The notes under the pieces were generated by a model. It ran no database searches, was not told the DNA's origin, and was given only the letters and a program-made list of their open reading frames with translations. A DNA stretch of 64,000 bases from PWQG01 sp040882255 (GTDB lineage Bacteria > Pseudomonadota > Gammaproteobacteria > Pseudomonadales > Pseudohongiellaceae): positions 1 through 64,000 of the forward strand of contig JBBEBP010000008.1 of NCBI GenBank assembly GCA_040882255.1. The letters are read 5' to 3'. Of the stretch, positions 34,307 to 43,409 are shown piece by piece; the first letter of the stretch is position 1, and each line of letters starts with the position of its first letter. The position numbers and the translations under genes are program-made.

Positions 34307-35608
34307 TCAGCCTTGCCCGCTTTCCCGGGCGATGGCCCGGTGAGCGATATCAAGGCGATAATATACCGCGTCCCAGCGGATGGTATCCACCAGAGAGTAG
34401 GCGCGTTGCTGCGCCTCTGTGACGGTCTTTCCAAGGGCGGTGGCGCAGAGGACGCGGCCTCCGCTGGTCAACACCTCGCCACTGTCGGCCAGTTTCGTGC
34501 CGGCATGAAAGACCTTGGCATCCTCCGGTTCGGCAGCGGCTTCGGGCAGACCGTGGATAGTCCGGCCTTTCTCGTAGGCGTCTGGATAACCGCCGCTGGC
34601 CATAACCACACCGACCGCAGCACGCGGATCCCATTCGGCTTCGGCCTGATCCAGGCGGCCGTCCAATGCCGCTTCAATCAGCGGTGTCAGATCACTTTTC
34701 AGGCGCATCATCACCGGCTGCGCTTCGGGATCGCCAAAACGGCAATTGTATTCGATGACATTGATCCCGCCCTCCGGGGAGACCATCAACCCGGCGTACA
34801 GGAAACCGGTATAGGGGTGTCCGTCGGCCGCCATACCCTGCACGGTAGGCAGGATAACCTGCTCCATGATGCGCTGGTGTACGGCGCCGTCCACCACCGG
34901 TGCGGGGGAGTAAGCGCCCATGCCGCCGGTGTTGGGGCCGGTGTCGCCCTCGTCGCGGGCCTTGTGGTCCTGGGAGGTGGCCAGGGGCAGCACATGCTCG
35001 CCGTCCACCATGACAATGAAGCTGGCTTCCTCGCCCTGCAGGAACTGTTCGACCACCACGCGGCTGCCGGCCTCGCCGAAACGGTTGCCGGACAGCATGT
35101 CGCGGATGGTCTGTTCGGCTTCCTGCTGGTCGCGGGCGATGATCACGCCCTTGCCGGCGGCCAGGCCGTCGGCCTTGATGACGATGGGCACGCCCTGTTC
35201 CCGCACGTAGGCGATGGCCGCTTCAGCCTCTGTGAAGTGCCGGTAGGCGGCCGTGGGGATGCCGTGGCGTTGCAGGAAATCCTTGGTGAAGGCCTTGGAG
35301 CCCTCCAGTTGTGCTGCGGCCCGGTCCGGGCCGAAACAGCGCAGGTCCCGGTCGCGGAAGTGATCGATAATGCCTTCCACCAGCGGGGCTTCCGGTCCGA
35401 CCACGGTGAAGGCAACACGCTGTTGTATGGCGAAGTCGGCCAGCGCGTCAAAATCCAGTACATCGAGGGAGACGTTGTCCATCTTCGGCTCGCGGGCCGT
35501 ACCTGCATTTCCGGGTGCCACGTAGACCTTTTTCACACGGGGGGATTGTGCCAGTTTCCAGGCCAGGGCATGTTCGCGGCCACCGCCGCCCAGTATCAGT
35601 ACGTTCAT
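34307..35608 (-). CDS. purD: Phosphoribosylamine-glycine ligase PurD
   Basis: 433 residues from the ATG at 35608 (MNVLILGGGGREHALAWKL), the family start; longer in-frame starts reach into purH. ATP-grasp motifs are VIKADGLAAGKGV, NTGGMGAYSPAP and VIEYNCRFGDPEAQ. It attaches glycine to phosphoribosylamine with ATP, the second step of de novo purine synthesis. It follows purH by 25 bases, which is the conserved purHD pairing, and both are transcribed from upstream of purH or from fis. Confidence 0.97.
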   Translation of the reverse strand: MNVLILGGGGREHALAWKLAQSPRVKKVYVAPGNAGTAREPKMDNVSLDVLDFDALADFAIQQRVAFTVVGPEAPLVEGIIDHFRDRDLRCFGPDRAAAQLEGSKAFTKDFLQRHGIPTAAYRHFTEAEAAIAYVREQGVPIVIKADGLAAGKGVIIARDQQEAEQTIRDMLSGNRFGEAGSRVVVEQFLQGEEASFIVMVDGEHVLPLATSQDHKARDEGDTGPNTGGMGAYSPAPVVDGAVHQRIMEQVILPTVQGMAADGHPYTGFLYAGLMVSPEGGINVIEYNCRFGDPEAQPVMMRLKSDLTPLIEAALDGRLDQAEAEWDPRAAVGVVMASGGYPDAYEKGRTIHGLPEAAAEPEDAKVFHAGTKLADSGEVLTSGGRVLCATALGKTVTEAQQRAYSLVDTIRWDAVYYRLDIAHRAIARESGQG

Positions 35609-35633
35609 GCTTTCTCTGTCCGTCCCGTGGTGA

Positions 35634-37220
35634 TCAGTGTCTGAAGTGGCGCACGCCGGTAAAGACCATGGCCATGTCAGCCTCGTCGGCGGCATCGATG
35701 ACTTCCTGGTCGCGCATCGAGCCACCCGGCTGGATCACGGCGGTGATACCGGCGGCGGCTGCTGCGTCGATACCGTCGCGGAACGGGAAAAAGGCATCCG
35801 AGGCCATCACCGAACCGCGTACTTCCAGATCCTCGTCCGCCGCCTTGATGCCGGCGATACGGGCGCTGTAGACGCGGCTCATCTGGCCGGCACCAATGCC
35901 GATGGTGCGGTGCTCACGGCAGTAGACGATGGCATTGGATTTGACGAACTGTGCCACGCGCCAGGCGAACAGCAGGTCCTGCAGTTCGCGCTGGTCCGGC
36001 TGACGCTGGCTGACCACTTTCAGGTCGCTTTCCGTGAGCTGGTGGACGTCGCGGTCCTGCACCAGCAGTCCGCCATTGACGCGTTTGTAATCCAGCGCCG
36101 TCACCGGCGTTTCCGGCCACTGGCCGCAACTCAGCACGCGCACGTTTTTCTTGGCGGCCAGCACTTCCAGTGCGGCGTTGTCGACTTCCGGTGCGATGAT
36201 CACTTCACTGAACTGGCGGTCGGTGATGGCTTTCGCGGTGTCGCCGTCCAGCGTGCGGTTGAAGGCGATGATACCGCCGAAGGCCGAGGTCGGATCGGTC
36301 TGGAAGGCCAGGTCGTAGGCTTCGCTGATGCTGTCGGCCACGGCGACGCCGCAGGGGTTGGCGTGCTTGACGATGACGCAGGCCGGCCGGTCAAAGGACT
36401 TGACGCATTCCACGGCGGCATCGGTGTCGGCAATGTTGTTGTACGAGAGTTCCTTGCCCTGGTGCTGGATGGCCGTGCTGATGCCGGCTTCCTGCGGGTC
36501 GCTCTCCACATAGAAGGCGGCCTGCTGGTGCGGGTTCTCTCCGTAGCGCAGGCTCTGTCGCCGATGAAACTGGGTGTTGAAAGTGCGCGGAAAGCTGTCC
36601 GGCGCCTCGTGCGAGGCATCGACACGAGCGCCCAGGTAGTTGGCGATGGCCCCGTCGTATGCGGCGGTGTGTTCGTAGGTGCGTACCGCCAGGTCGAAGC
36701 GGGTGGATGCGGTCAGCGCACCGTCGTTTTCCTGCATCTCCTGCAGCACCCGGTGGTAGTCCTCCGGGTTGACCACCACGCCGACCCAGGCATGGTTCTT
36801 GGCGGCGGCGCGCAGCATGGTGGGGCCGCCGATGTCGATGTTCTCGATGGCATCGGGGAGGGTGCAGTCCGGTTTTGCCACCGTGGCTTCGAAGGGATAC
36901 AGGTTGACCACGATGAGATCGATGGGCGGAATGTCGTGTCGCTGCATGACCTCGCCGTCCTGGTCGCGGCGGCCCAGAATGCCGCCATGCACGCGCGGGT
37001 GCAGGGTTTTGACACGACCGTCCATGATCTCGGGGAAGCCGGTGTGCTCGGCAATCTCCACGGCCGGGATGCCCTCATCGTGGAGCAGCCGGTACGTGCC
37101 GCCGGTGGAGAGAATTTCCACGCCGGCCTGGTGCAGGGAGCGGGCGAATGCGGCAATGCCGCTTTTGTCCGACACGCTGATCAGCGCGCGACGGATAACA
37201 GCAGTGGGTTCTGTTGGCAT
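35634..37220 (-). CDS. purH: Bifunctional AICAR transformylase/IMP cyclohydrolase PurH
   Basis: 528 residues, the standard length. The N-terminal cyclohydrolase (about 1-200) has RRALISVSDKSGIAAFAR and MDGRVKTLHPRVHGGIL. The C-terminal transformylase has VIVKHANPCGVAVA (the catalytic Lys-His) and the family end motif ADEADMAMVFTGVRHFRH. It performs the last two steps to IMP. Paired with purD downstream and preceded by fis about 97 bases upstream, whose stop region may include the purH promoter. Confidence 0.97.
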   Translation of the reverse strand: MPTEPTAVIRRALISVSDKSGIAAFARSLHQAGVEILSTGGTYRLLHDEGIPAVEIAEHTGFPEIMDGRVKTLHPRVHGGILGRRDQDGEVMQRHDIPPIDLIVVNLYPFEATVAKPDCTLPDAIENIDIGGPTMLRAAAKNHAWVGVVVNPEDYHRVLQEMQENDGALTASTRFDLAVRTYEHTAAYDGAIANYLGARVDASHEAPDSFPRTFNTQFHRRQSLRYGENPHQQAAFYVESDPQEAGISTAIQHQGKELSYNNIADTDAAVECVKSFDRPACVIVKHANPCGVAVADSISEAYDLAFQTDPTSAFGGIIAFNRTLDGDTAKAITDRQFSEVIIAPEVDNAALEVLAAKKNVRVLSCGQWPETPVTALDYKRVNGGLLVQDRDVHQLTESDLKVVSQRQPDQRELQDLLFAWRVAQFVKSNAIVYCREHRTIGIGAGQMSRVYSARIAGIKAADEDLEVRGSVMASDAFFPFRDGIDAAAAAGITAVIQPGGSMRDQEVIDAADEADMAMVFTGVRHFRH

Positions 37221-37317
37221 ATCGGTATCGGATCTTCTGTGAGGTCGTTGGTGATGGCTGGAAGAGGCAGGCCGGGAGGCTCGGTACGCGGGTCTTGCCG
37301 GTTCCCGGGAGGACCGG

Positions 37318-37635
37318 TCAGAGCAGTCCGTGCTGCTTCATTTTCTTGCGTAGAGTACCACGATTGAGGCCCAGCATGATAGATGCCCTGCTCTGGTTGC
37401 TGCCGGTGTGGCGCAGTACAGCCTCCAGCAACGGGCCTTCCACTTCGTTCATGACCAGATCATACAGATTGGTGGTGGTGTCGCCATCGAGTTGCTCGAA
37501 GTAACGGGCCATGGAACGCTCGACGGCGCAGCGCAGCGTGGACTCATCCCCGGGTGGCTGGACGTTGATATTCCCAGTGAGGCGGGTTTCCGCATCACCG
37601 TTGACGGGTGTCGGGGAAAAATCCTCTGTGGTCAT
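37318..37635 (-). CDS. fis: DNA-binding protein Fis
   Basis: 105 residues, slightly longer than E. coli Fis (98) with an extended N-terminus. The C-terminal helix-turn-helix is conserved: NQSRASIMLGLNRGTLRKK and then MKQHGLL. Fis bends DNA, organises the nucleoid and activates rRNA and tRNA promoters. Its ATG overlaps the dusB stop by 4 bases, as in E. coli and Pseudomonas, and the site AAGGAGAAGG inside the end of dusB serves as its ribosome site. Expression is expected to peak in early exponential growth through the dusB promoter. Confidence 0.96.
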   Translation of the reverse strand: MTTEDFSPTPVNGDAETRLTGNINVQPPGDESTLRCAVERSMARYFEQLDGDTTTNLYDLVMNEVEGPLLEAVLRHTGSNQSRASIMLGLNRGTLRKKMKQHGLL

Positions 37636-38648
37636 GCAGCCTTCTCCTTGGGGCAGGCGACAGCTCCCTGTACATCTTCCAGCAGGGATTGGTGGTGCCG
37701 CGCCAGTAATGCCGTCTGCTCAGTGGTCGATTCTAGCCGATTGAATACGCTTTTCAAGTCGTAGCCGCCGGGCAGGACGTTGGCATACCAACTCAGATGC
37801 TTGCGGGCGAACAACAATGCCTTGTGATCGCCGTAGAACGCATGCACGCGGCGGATGTGGTCCATGGCGATGCGGGTCGCGGTCACGCCATCCGGCTCGA
37901 CGCCGCTGCTCCCGCTTTCCAGGTGCTGGCGTATGCGCCGGAACAGCCACGGCCGGCCCTGGGCGGATCGGCCCAGCATGAGACCCGCCGCCCCGGTATG
38001 GCGCAACACGAAGGCGGCCTTCTCCGGCGAGTCGATGTCGCCGTTGGCGATCACCGGGATTCGCACGGCTTCGCGGATGGCGGCGATGGTGTCGTACTCG
38101 GCCTCGCCACGGAAACGGCATTCGCGGGTGCGGCCGTGCACGGACAGCATGCGGATGCCGCAGTCCTCGGCCAGCCGCGCGATGTCGACGCCGTTGCGGT
38201 TGTCCCGGCTCCAGCCGGTGCGGATTTTCAGGGTCACGGGTACATCTACGGCGCCGGTGACGGCCCGCAATATGGCCTCGACCTGAACGGGGTCCTTCAG
38301 CAGTGCCGAACCGGCCGCGCGTTGCAGTACTTTCTTGGCCGGGCAGCCCATGTTGATGTCGATGACGTCGGCACCGGTGGCCACATTGAGGCGGGCTGCC
38401 TCTGCCATCATTACGGGGTCGGCCCCGGCGATCTGCACGATCTCGGGACCATTACCGTTGCTGCGCCGCAGGCGGTCACGGTTCTTGCGGCTGTGCCAGT
38501 GTCCCGTGTCGCAACCGAGCATTTCCGCCACTGCGAGGTCGGCGCCGTGCTCCAGGCACAGTTCGCGAAACGGCACATCACTGATGCCGGCCATCGGGGC
38601 CAGGATCAGCGCCGGTTCGGGAAGCTGGAATGCGCCGAGTTTGATCAT
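37632..38648 (-). CDS. dusB: tRNA-dihydrouridine synthase B
   Basis: 338 residues. FMN-binding TIM barrel with LAPMAGISDVPFRELC, AGADPVMMAEAARL, INMGCPAKKVL (the catalytic Cys in GCPAK), VTLKIRTGWSRD, LSVHGRTREC and IANGDIDSPEKA. It reduces uridine at tRNA position 17, using NADPH. It is translationally coupled to fis downstream. 30 bases separate it from the DUF3426 gene upstream, so these may share a promoter. Confidence 0.96.
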   Translation of the reverse strand: MIKLGAFQLPEPALILAPMAGISDVPFRELCLEHGADLAVAEMLGCDTGHWHSRKNRDRLRRSNGNGPEIVQIAGADPVMMAEAARLNVATGADVIDINMGCPAKKVLQRAAGSALLKDPVQVEAILRAVTGAVDVPVTLKIRTGWSRDNRNGVDIARLAEDCGIRMLSVHGRTRECRFRGEAEYDTIAAIREAVRIPVIANGDIDSPEKAAFVLRHTGAAGLMLGRSAQGRPWLFRRIRQHLESGSSGVEPDGVTATRIAMDHIRRVHAFYGDHKALLFARKHLSWYANVLPGGYDLKSVFNRLESTTEQTALLARHHQSLLEDVQGAVACPKEKAA

Positions 38649-38678
38649 GCCGGGTCCGGTGGTGTGACTGGGATCCAG

Positions 38679-39509
38679 TCAGGGCTGACTGAAAGCGAGC
38701 TCGTAGTTTACCGCCTCTTCACCCGGGTCGGCCAGTACCAGTTGCACATCCAGCGATCCGCTGGCCGGCAGATCCGGCAGGGACGCGTTACCGTGCTCTT
38801 GCTGCCAGGACTCGATCAGACCGGGATCCAGGTATTCGTCGGGCGGGAAGCGTCGGGCCGCCACGATGCGGTTGTCCGGATTGGTGAAGGCGAGATCGAG
38901 ATCCGGCAATGGCTGTGCGAACGCAGCTTCGTTGCGCAAGGTCAGTGTCAGCAGCAGCGCGTTGTCCCGGCCCGGCAGGCTGCGCAGTGAGAAGTTGGTG
39001 CTCTGCAGCGCGGCCAGGTCCCGGAACGGCGGCAGCTCACAGCCCAGCCGTTCACAGAGCGCCGCGATGAAGGGGCGGGTCGCCGGATTGCCGGACAGCC
39101 GCTCGTGTTCGTGCCAGAGCACCTGCGTGGCCAGGATGATGACGAGCAGCACGGCCAGCAACCATGCACCAGCCTGGCGCATGCGGTCGGGGCGAGCTCC
39201 GGCAGCGGGCAGGTTGACCGGCTGGTCGAGACTCAGCACCTGTTCACGGGCGTCATGGTCCAGTGACGGGCTGTCTTCGTCCTCCAGGTCCAGCGACAGG
39301 GCGGAAAACCGCAGTGAGTCATCATCCGCATCCGGCAGCACTTCGAACGTGAGCTGGGCGCCGCTGGCGTGCTTGCGGGCATCGAAGGCGGACATGCAGC
39401 TTCCGCATCGCACCTGCCCGTTGGCCGCCTTCAGTTGCGAGGCATGGACATGGAAGGCCCGGTCACAGGACGGGCAGCGGGTCACAAAGTCATTGTCGGT
39501 GCCGCTCAT
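38679..39509 (-). CDS. Zinc-ribbon and DUF3426 domain membrane protein
   Basis: 276 residues. A zinc-ribbon at the N-terminus has the Cys pairs RCPSCDRAF and RCGSCMSAFDA (about residues 10-45). An acidic region follows, then a single membrane segment near 150-175 (GAWLLAVLLVIILATQVLW). The rest is the DUF3426 domain, which lies outside the cytoplasm or in the periplasm. Function is unknown. It is conserved in this place, between prmA and dusB, in Pseudomonas, which suggests but does not prove a role in ribosome or tRNA biology. Confidence 0.82.
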   Translation of the reverse strand: MSGTDNDFVTRCPSCDRAFHVHASQLKAANGQVRCGSCMSAFDARKHASGAQLTFEVLPDADDDSLRFSALSLDLEDEDSPSLDHDAREQVLSLDQPVNLPAAGARPDRMRQAGAWLLAVLLVIILATQVLWHEHERLSGNPATRPFIAALCERLGCELPPFRDLAALQSTNFSLRSLPGRDNALLLTLTLRNEAAFAQPLPDLDLAFTNPDNRIVAARRFPPDEYLDPGLIESWQQEHGNASLPDLPASGSLDVQLVLADPGEEAVNYELAFSQP

Positions 39510-39534
39510 GCGCGCGCTCCGGTGATGGTGTCAT

Positions 39535-40452
39535 TCAGTCCGCGCGACGGCGTCCGGCAACGCAGATCCACTCATCCTGCCGCTGCGGTGGCTCCATGTC
39601 GAAGTGTACCGCATAGCGCTCCAGCAGAGGTGTGGTCTGCCCGGACAGCACGCCGGACAATACCAGCCGGCCGCCGGGGCGGACCAGTGCGGCCAGCGTC
39701 GGCATCAGTTCCTGCAACGGTCCGGACAGGATGTTGGCGATGACGATGTCCGCCGGTGTGGTGTCATGCTCCCCGGGCAGGGCAACGGTGAGGCGCTCTG
39801 CCGCAATGCCGTTCGCTGCGCGGTTGTTGCCGGTGGCGGTCACGGCCTGGGGGTCGTTGTCCACGCCCAGTGCCCGGGAGGCTCCCAGTTTCAGCGCCGC
39901 GATGGCCAGGATGCCGGAGCCACAACCGTAGTCGATGACGTATTGGCCGTTCAGCGCCTCTTCCTGCGACCGGGCTTCCAGCCATTCCAGGCACATGGCC
40001 GTGGTGGGGTGGGTGCCGGAACCGAAAGCCAGTCCCGGGTCCAGCACCAGGTTCACCGCAGAGGGGTCGGGTGGCTCGCTCCAGCTGGGACAGACCCAGA
40101 GTCTCTGGCCGAAGCGCACCGGATGAAAATCCTCCATCCAGACGCGCTCCCAGTCCCGGTCTTCAAGGGGTTCGACCAGGACGGCGTCGGGGGCGCTCAA
40201 CTGCAGTACGGCCCTGATACGCTTGATCAACGGACCGGTATCGGTGGCGCCGCTGAACAGGCCGGTGGCGACCACTTCACGCCACAACGGGGTCGAATCC
40301 CGGTCCAGCTGGAAAACCGGTTCGTCTCCGGCATCGCGCAGGGTCACCGAAACGGCGCCAAGCTCATCGAGCAGCGCTTCCATTGCCCGGGCCCGGTCGC
40401 CATCAATCCGTACGGTGACCTGCTGCCACGACTTGTCCCCGCAGCTACTCAA
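39535..40452 (-). CDS. prmA: Ribosomal protein L11 methyltransferase PrmA
   Basis: 305 residues. The L11-recognition N-terminal domain begins QQVTVRIDGDRARAME and contains AVSVTLRDAGDEPVF. The SAM domain has VIDYGCGSGILAIAALKLG and the later AFGSGTHPTTAMCLEW and ANILSGPLQELMPTLAALVR motifs, all highly conserved. It trimethylates uL11. The only in-frame start is a TTG at 40452 that overlaps the accC stop by 4 bases (TTGA), so it is likely translated by coupling to accC. Weak ribosome site GGGCAG upstream. Confidence 0.94.
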   Translation of the reverse strand: MSSCGDKSWQQVTVRIDGDRARAMEALLDELGAVSVTLRDAGDEPVFQLDRDSTPLWREVVATGLFSGATDTGPLIKRIRAVLQLSAPDAVLVEPLEDRDWERVWMEDFHPVRFGQRLWVCPSWSEPPDPSAVNLVLDPGLAFGSGTHPTTAMCLEWLEARSQEEALNGQYVIDYGCGSGILAIAALKLGASRALGVDNDPQAVTATGNNRAANGIAAERLTVALPGEHDTTPADIVIANILSGPLQELMPTLAALVRPGGRLVLSGVLSGQTTPLLERYAVHFDMEPPQRQDEWICVAGRRRAD

Positions 40453-41807
40453 CTGCCCGGGATGCCCTTGTTTTCCAGCATCTTCTCCAGGTAGTGGATG
40501 TTGACGCCGCCCTTGCGGAAACCGGGATCGCGGATGATGTCCTTGTGCAGCGGGATATTGCTGCGGATGCCGTCGATCAGCATCTCGTCCAGTGCGTTGC
40601 TCATGCGCCGCAGTGCCTGGTCACGATCGTCGCCGTAGCTGATCAGTTTGCCGATCAGGGAATCGTAGTAGGGCGGGACGCTGTAGCCGCTGTAAATGTG
40701 AGAATCGACCCGTATTCCGTTGCCGCCCGGTGCATGATAGAGCTGTATGGTGCCCGGGCAGGGCATGAAGGTAGCTGGATCCTCGGCATTGATGCGGCAC
40801 TCGATGGCATGACCGTGAATCTTCACGTCCGATTGCTTCAGCGACAGTGGCTGGCCGCTGGCGATAAGCAACTGCTCGCGCACGATGTCGACGCCGGTGA
40901 TCATTTCCGTGACCGGATGTTCCACCTGCACGCGCGTGTTCATCTCGATGAAGAAAAACTGTTTGTCCTGGTAGAGAAATTCCAGTGTACCGGCGCCCCG
41001 GTAGCGGATCTTCTCGCAGGCCTGCACGCAGGTGTCGAGGATGTCCCGGCGCACGTCATCGGGGATATGCGGGGCCGGGGCCTCTTCGACCACTTTCTGG
41101 TGGCGGCGCTGCATGGAGCAGTCGCGGTCGCCCAGGTGGATGGCGTTACCCTTGCCATCGCCCAGAATCTGGATTTCCACGTGGCGCGGATTGCCCAGGA
41201 ATTTCTCCAGATAGACAACGTCGCTGCCGAAGGCCGATTGTGCCTCGGACTGGGTCAGGGAAACGGCCTTGAGCAGGGCTTCTTTGTTATGCACGACACG
41301 CATGCCGCGGCCCCCGCCACCGGCGGCCGCCTTGATCATGACCGGGTAGCCGATTTCTCCGGCAATCTTCAGGGTCCTTTCACTGTTGCTGTCCAGCGGG
41401 CCATCGGAGCCCGGTACGGTCGGTACACCGGCCTTGCGCATGGCCGTTATCGCGCTGACCTTGTCGCCCATCAGGCGGATGGTTTCCGGGCGCGGGCCCA
41501 CGAAGACGAAGCCGCTCTTTTCCACCTGTTCAGCGAAGTCGGCATTTTCCGACAGGAAACCGTAGCCGGGGTGAATGGCCATGGCGTCGGTCACTTCCGT
41601 GGCGCTGATGATGGCCGGAACGTTCAGGTAGCTGTGGGTGGCGGACGGGGGGCCGATACAGACGGATTCGTCGGCCAGGCGCACGTGCATCAGGTCCTTG
41701 TCGGCGCTGGAATGTACCGCGACGGTGCGGATGCCCAGCTCCTTGCAGGCCCGCAGGATGCGAAGCGCGATTTCGCCCCGGTTGGCGATCAGAACTTTCT
41801 CTAGCAT
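40449..41807 (-). CDS. accC: Acetyl-CoA carboxylase, biotin carboxylase subunit AccC
   Basis: 452 residues. The N-terminal LEKVLIANRGEIALRILRA, the ATP-grasp Gly-rich loop AAAGGGGRGMRVV, EKFLGNPRHVEIQILGD, and YRGAGTLEFLYQ with the active-site FIEMNTRVQVEHPVTE are diagnostic. It carboxylates the biotin carried by AccB using bicarbonate and ATP, the first half of malonyl-CoA formation. It follows accB by 29 bases and carries its own ribosome site AAGGGAT. accA and accD are not in the window. Confidence 0.98.
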   Translation of the reverse strand: MLEKVLIANRGEIALRILRACKELGIRTVAVHSSADKDLMHVRLADESVCIGPPSATHSYLNVPAIISATEVTDAMAIHPGYGFLSENADFAEQVEKSGFVFVGPRPETIRLMGDKVSAITAMRKAGVPTVPGSDGPLDSNSERTLKIAGEIGYPVMIKAAAGGGGRGMRVVHNKEALLKAVSLTQSEAQSAFGSDVVYLEKFLGNPRHVEIQILGDGKGNAIHLGDRDCSMQRRHQKVVEEAPAPHIPDDVRRDILDTCVQACEKIRYRGAGTLEFLYQDKQFFFIEMNTRVQVEHPVTEMITGVDIVREQLLIASGQPLSLKQSDVKIHGHAIECRINAEDPATFMPCPGTIQLYHAPGGNGIRVDSHIYSGYSVPPYYDSLIGKLISYGDDRDQALRRMSNALDEMLIDGIRSNIPLHKDIIRDPGFRKGGVNIHYLEKMLENKGIPGS

Positions 41808-41836
41808 GAATACATCCCTTGTTCAGTCCGTGCGGC

Positions 41837-42322
41837 TTATACGATGGTGACCAGCGCCTGATCGAATTCGACCGGTTCGCCGTCCTCGACAAGGATTGCC
41901 TCGACCACACCGCTGTGATCCGCCTCGATCTGGTTCATCATCTTCATGGCCTCGATGATGCAGATGACGTCGCCGACCTTGACGTGTTGGCCGACTTCCA
42001 CGAACGAAGGAGAAGAAGGTGAGGCAGCCCGGTAGAAGGTGCCCACCATGGGAGACTTGACCACATTACCACGCACTTTCCTGGCGGCTTCCGCCTCGGA
42101 GGCGCTCTTGTCGGTGTCCCCGGCGGACGGCGCGGGGGCAGCGGAGGGGGCCGGAGCCGGTGCCGGCGCGGGCGCGGGCTGGGCATAGTAGGGCGCGGGT
42201 GCCTGTGGCGTGGTGCTGTTACGGCTGATGCGGACGGCTTCCTCGCCTTCCTTGATCTCGATCTCCGCGACGTCGGAGGATTCCAGCAACTCGATGAGTT
42301 TTTTTACTTTTCTGATGTCCAT
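41837..42322 (-). CDS. accB: Acetyl-CoA carboxylase biotin carrier protein AccB
   Basis: 161 residues. A short conserved N-terminus (MDIRKVKKLIELLESSDVAE) is followed by a flexible Pro/Ala linker at about 45-72, then the biotinyl domain, with the biotin Lys in CIIEAMKMMNQIEADHSG. Biotin is attached by BirA; the arm then swings between AccC and the carboxyltransferase. Located between aroQ (upstream) and accC, in one minus-strand operon. AAGAGA precedes the ATG. Confidence 0.98.
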   Translation of the reverse strand: MDIRKVKKLIELLESSDVAEIEIKEGEEAVRISRNSTTPQAPAPYYAQPAPAPAPAPAPSAAPAPSAGDTDKSASEAEAARKVRGNVVKSPMVGTFYRAASPSSPSFVEVGQHVKVGDVICIIEAMKMMNQIEADHSGVVEAILVEDGEPVEFDQALVTIV

Positions 42323-42354
42323 AAAAATCTCTTGTTGATGTTGTAGTGATGGTT

Positions 42355-42807
42355 TCAGACCGGATCCGGCGTATCAAGCTGCGTGAAGGCAGCTTCCAGG
42401 GCCAGTTCATAGCCCTGCGCGCCCAGGCCGACGATGCAGCCTCTGGCGATATCGGAAAAATAGGAATGCCGGCGGAACGCCTCGCGGCGGTGCACGTTGG
42501 ATAGATGCACCTCAATGAACGGGATCTCCACGGCCAGTAGTGCATCGCGCAGTGCCACACTGGTGTGCGTGAACGCTGCCGGATTCAGCAGAATGAAGTT
42601 CACGCCTTCGCGGCGGGCGTCGTGTATCCGCTCGATCAGCTCGTATTCGGCATTGCTTTGCAGGGTCTGCAGATGATGGCCGGCATCCAGGCAACGGGCA
42701 TGGAGTCTGGCATGGATGTCATCCAGTGTGTCACTGCCGTACACCTCGGGTTCCCGGGTGCCGAGCAGATTCAGGTTGGGACCATGCAGTACCAGTATCG
42801 TGGCCAT
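42355..42807 (-). CDS. aroQ: 3-dehydroquinate dehydratase type II AroQ
   Basis: 150 residues, the standard length for type II. LHGPNLNLLGTREPEVYG at the N-terminus, NPAAFTHTSVALRDALL in the middle and VHLSNVHRREAFR with FSDIARGCIVGLGAQGYELA at the end include the active-site Tyr (VYG), His (HLSN) and Arg. It removes water from 3-dehydroquinate in the shikimate route to aromatic amino acids. An AT-rich region of about 110 bases upstream (42808-42917) probably holds the promoter of an aroQ-accB-accC operon. Confidence 0.97.
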   Translation of the reverse strand: MATILVLHGPNLNLLGTREPEVYGSDTLDDIHARLHARCLDAGHHLQTLQSNAEYELIERIHDARREGVNFILLNPAAFTHTSVALRDALLAVEIPFIEVHLSNVHRREAFRRHSYFSDIARGCIVGLGAQGYELALEAAFTQLDTPDPV

Positions 42808-42917
42808 TGGCGTTGCTCGAATCGGATTTTATCCGCATTTTCTCAGATTTTTAAGAGTTTTTCACTATCAATTGCAGAAAATTTGCAATGCGGATCAGGC
42901 GCTGGTGGTCCGGGACG

Positions 42918-43409
42918 TCACGGCTGAACGGTGACGGTCTCCCGATGAGGTGGATAGCAAAGGCCGGCTTCGGCGCAGCCCTGGAAGCGGATCTGGAGAT
43001 CCAGCGGCCCGCTATGGCGGTCCGGCAGAGTGAGGGTGGCCCGCACGCTGTCATAGTAGACCTGGACATCACCGAAGTAGTCGTCGTGGTGATTGACGCC
43101 GTCGGGCAGTTCCGCAGACAGCCGGGCTTCGTTGCCAGCCAGACTGAAGTGAAACTGTTCCCGGTACAGGTAGTATTCCGGGGCGATTTCCCAACGCACG
43201 GAGATCTGCCTGTCACTGTCCCGGGACACGGACCAGCGGAAGGCTTCCTCCATGGGAAGAAAACGGGGTTCGCTGCCCAGTCCGCCGCCACTGCCCAGGG
43301 TAGGCTGGGCGGTGGACTGGGCAGCGCCCGACATCAGCAGGGCCATGCAGAGCGCATGCAGCAAGGACCGGGGGTCAGTCCTGGTACTTTTCGAACACCA
43401 GGCAGGCAT
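42918..43409 (-). CDS. Stand-alone DsbD alpha-like periplasmic domain (truncated DsbD)
   Basis: 163 residues. A basic N-terminus then SLLHALCMALLMSGAAQ look like a signal peptide. The body matches only the N-terminal alpha domain of DsbD: FLPMEEAFRWSV, IAPEYYLYREQFHFSL, DDYFGDVQVYYDSV, and QGCAEAGLCYPPHRETVTV, which carries the redox Cys pair (C-x5-C) of that domain. The transmembrane and C-terminal domains of DsbD are absent, and the frame stops cleanly just after the pair. In Pseudomonas full-length dsbD (dipZ) lies at this position before aroQ. The ATG at 43409 follows GGAGG and overlaps the fabB end by 35 bases. Confidence 0.82.
   Translation of the reverse strand: MPAWCSKSTRTDPRSLLHALCMALLMSGAAQSTAQPTLGSGGGLGSEPRFLPMEEAFRWSVSRDSDRQISVRWEIAPEYYLYREQFHFSLAGNEARLSAELPDGVNHHDDYFGDVQVYYDSVRATLTLPDRHSGPLDLQIRFQGCAEAGLCYPPHRETVTVQP

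Noticed and set aside
35637..37367. Long plus-strand open frame opposite purH
   Set aside because: Antisense to a fully conserved enzyme; the predicted protein has no family features.
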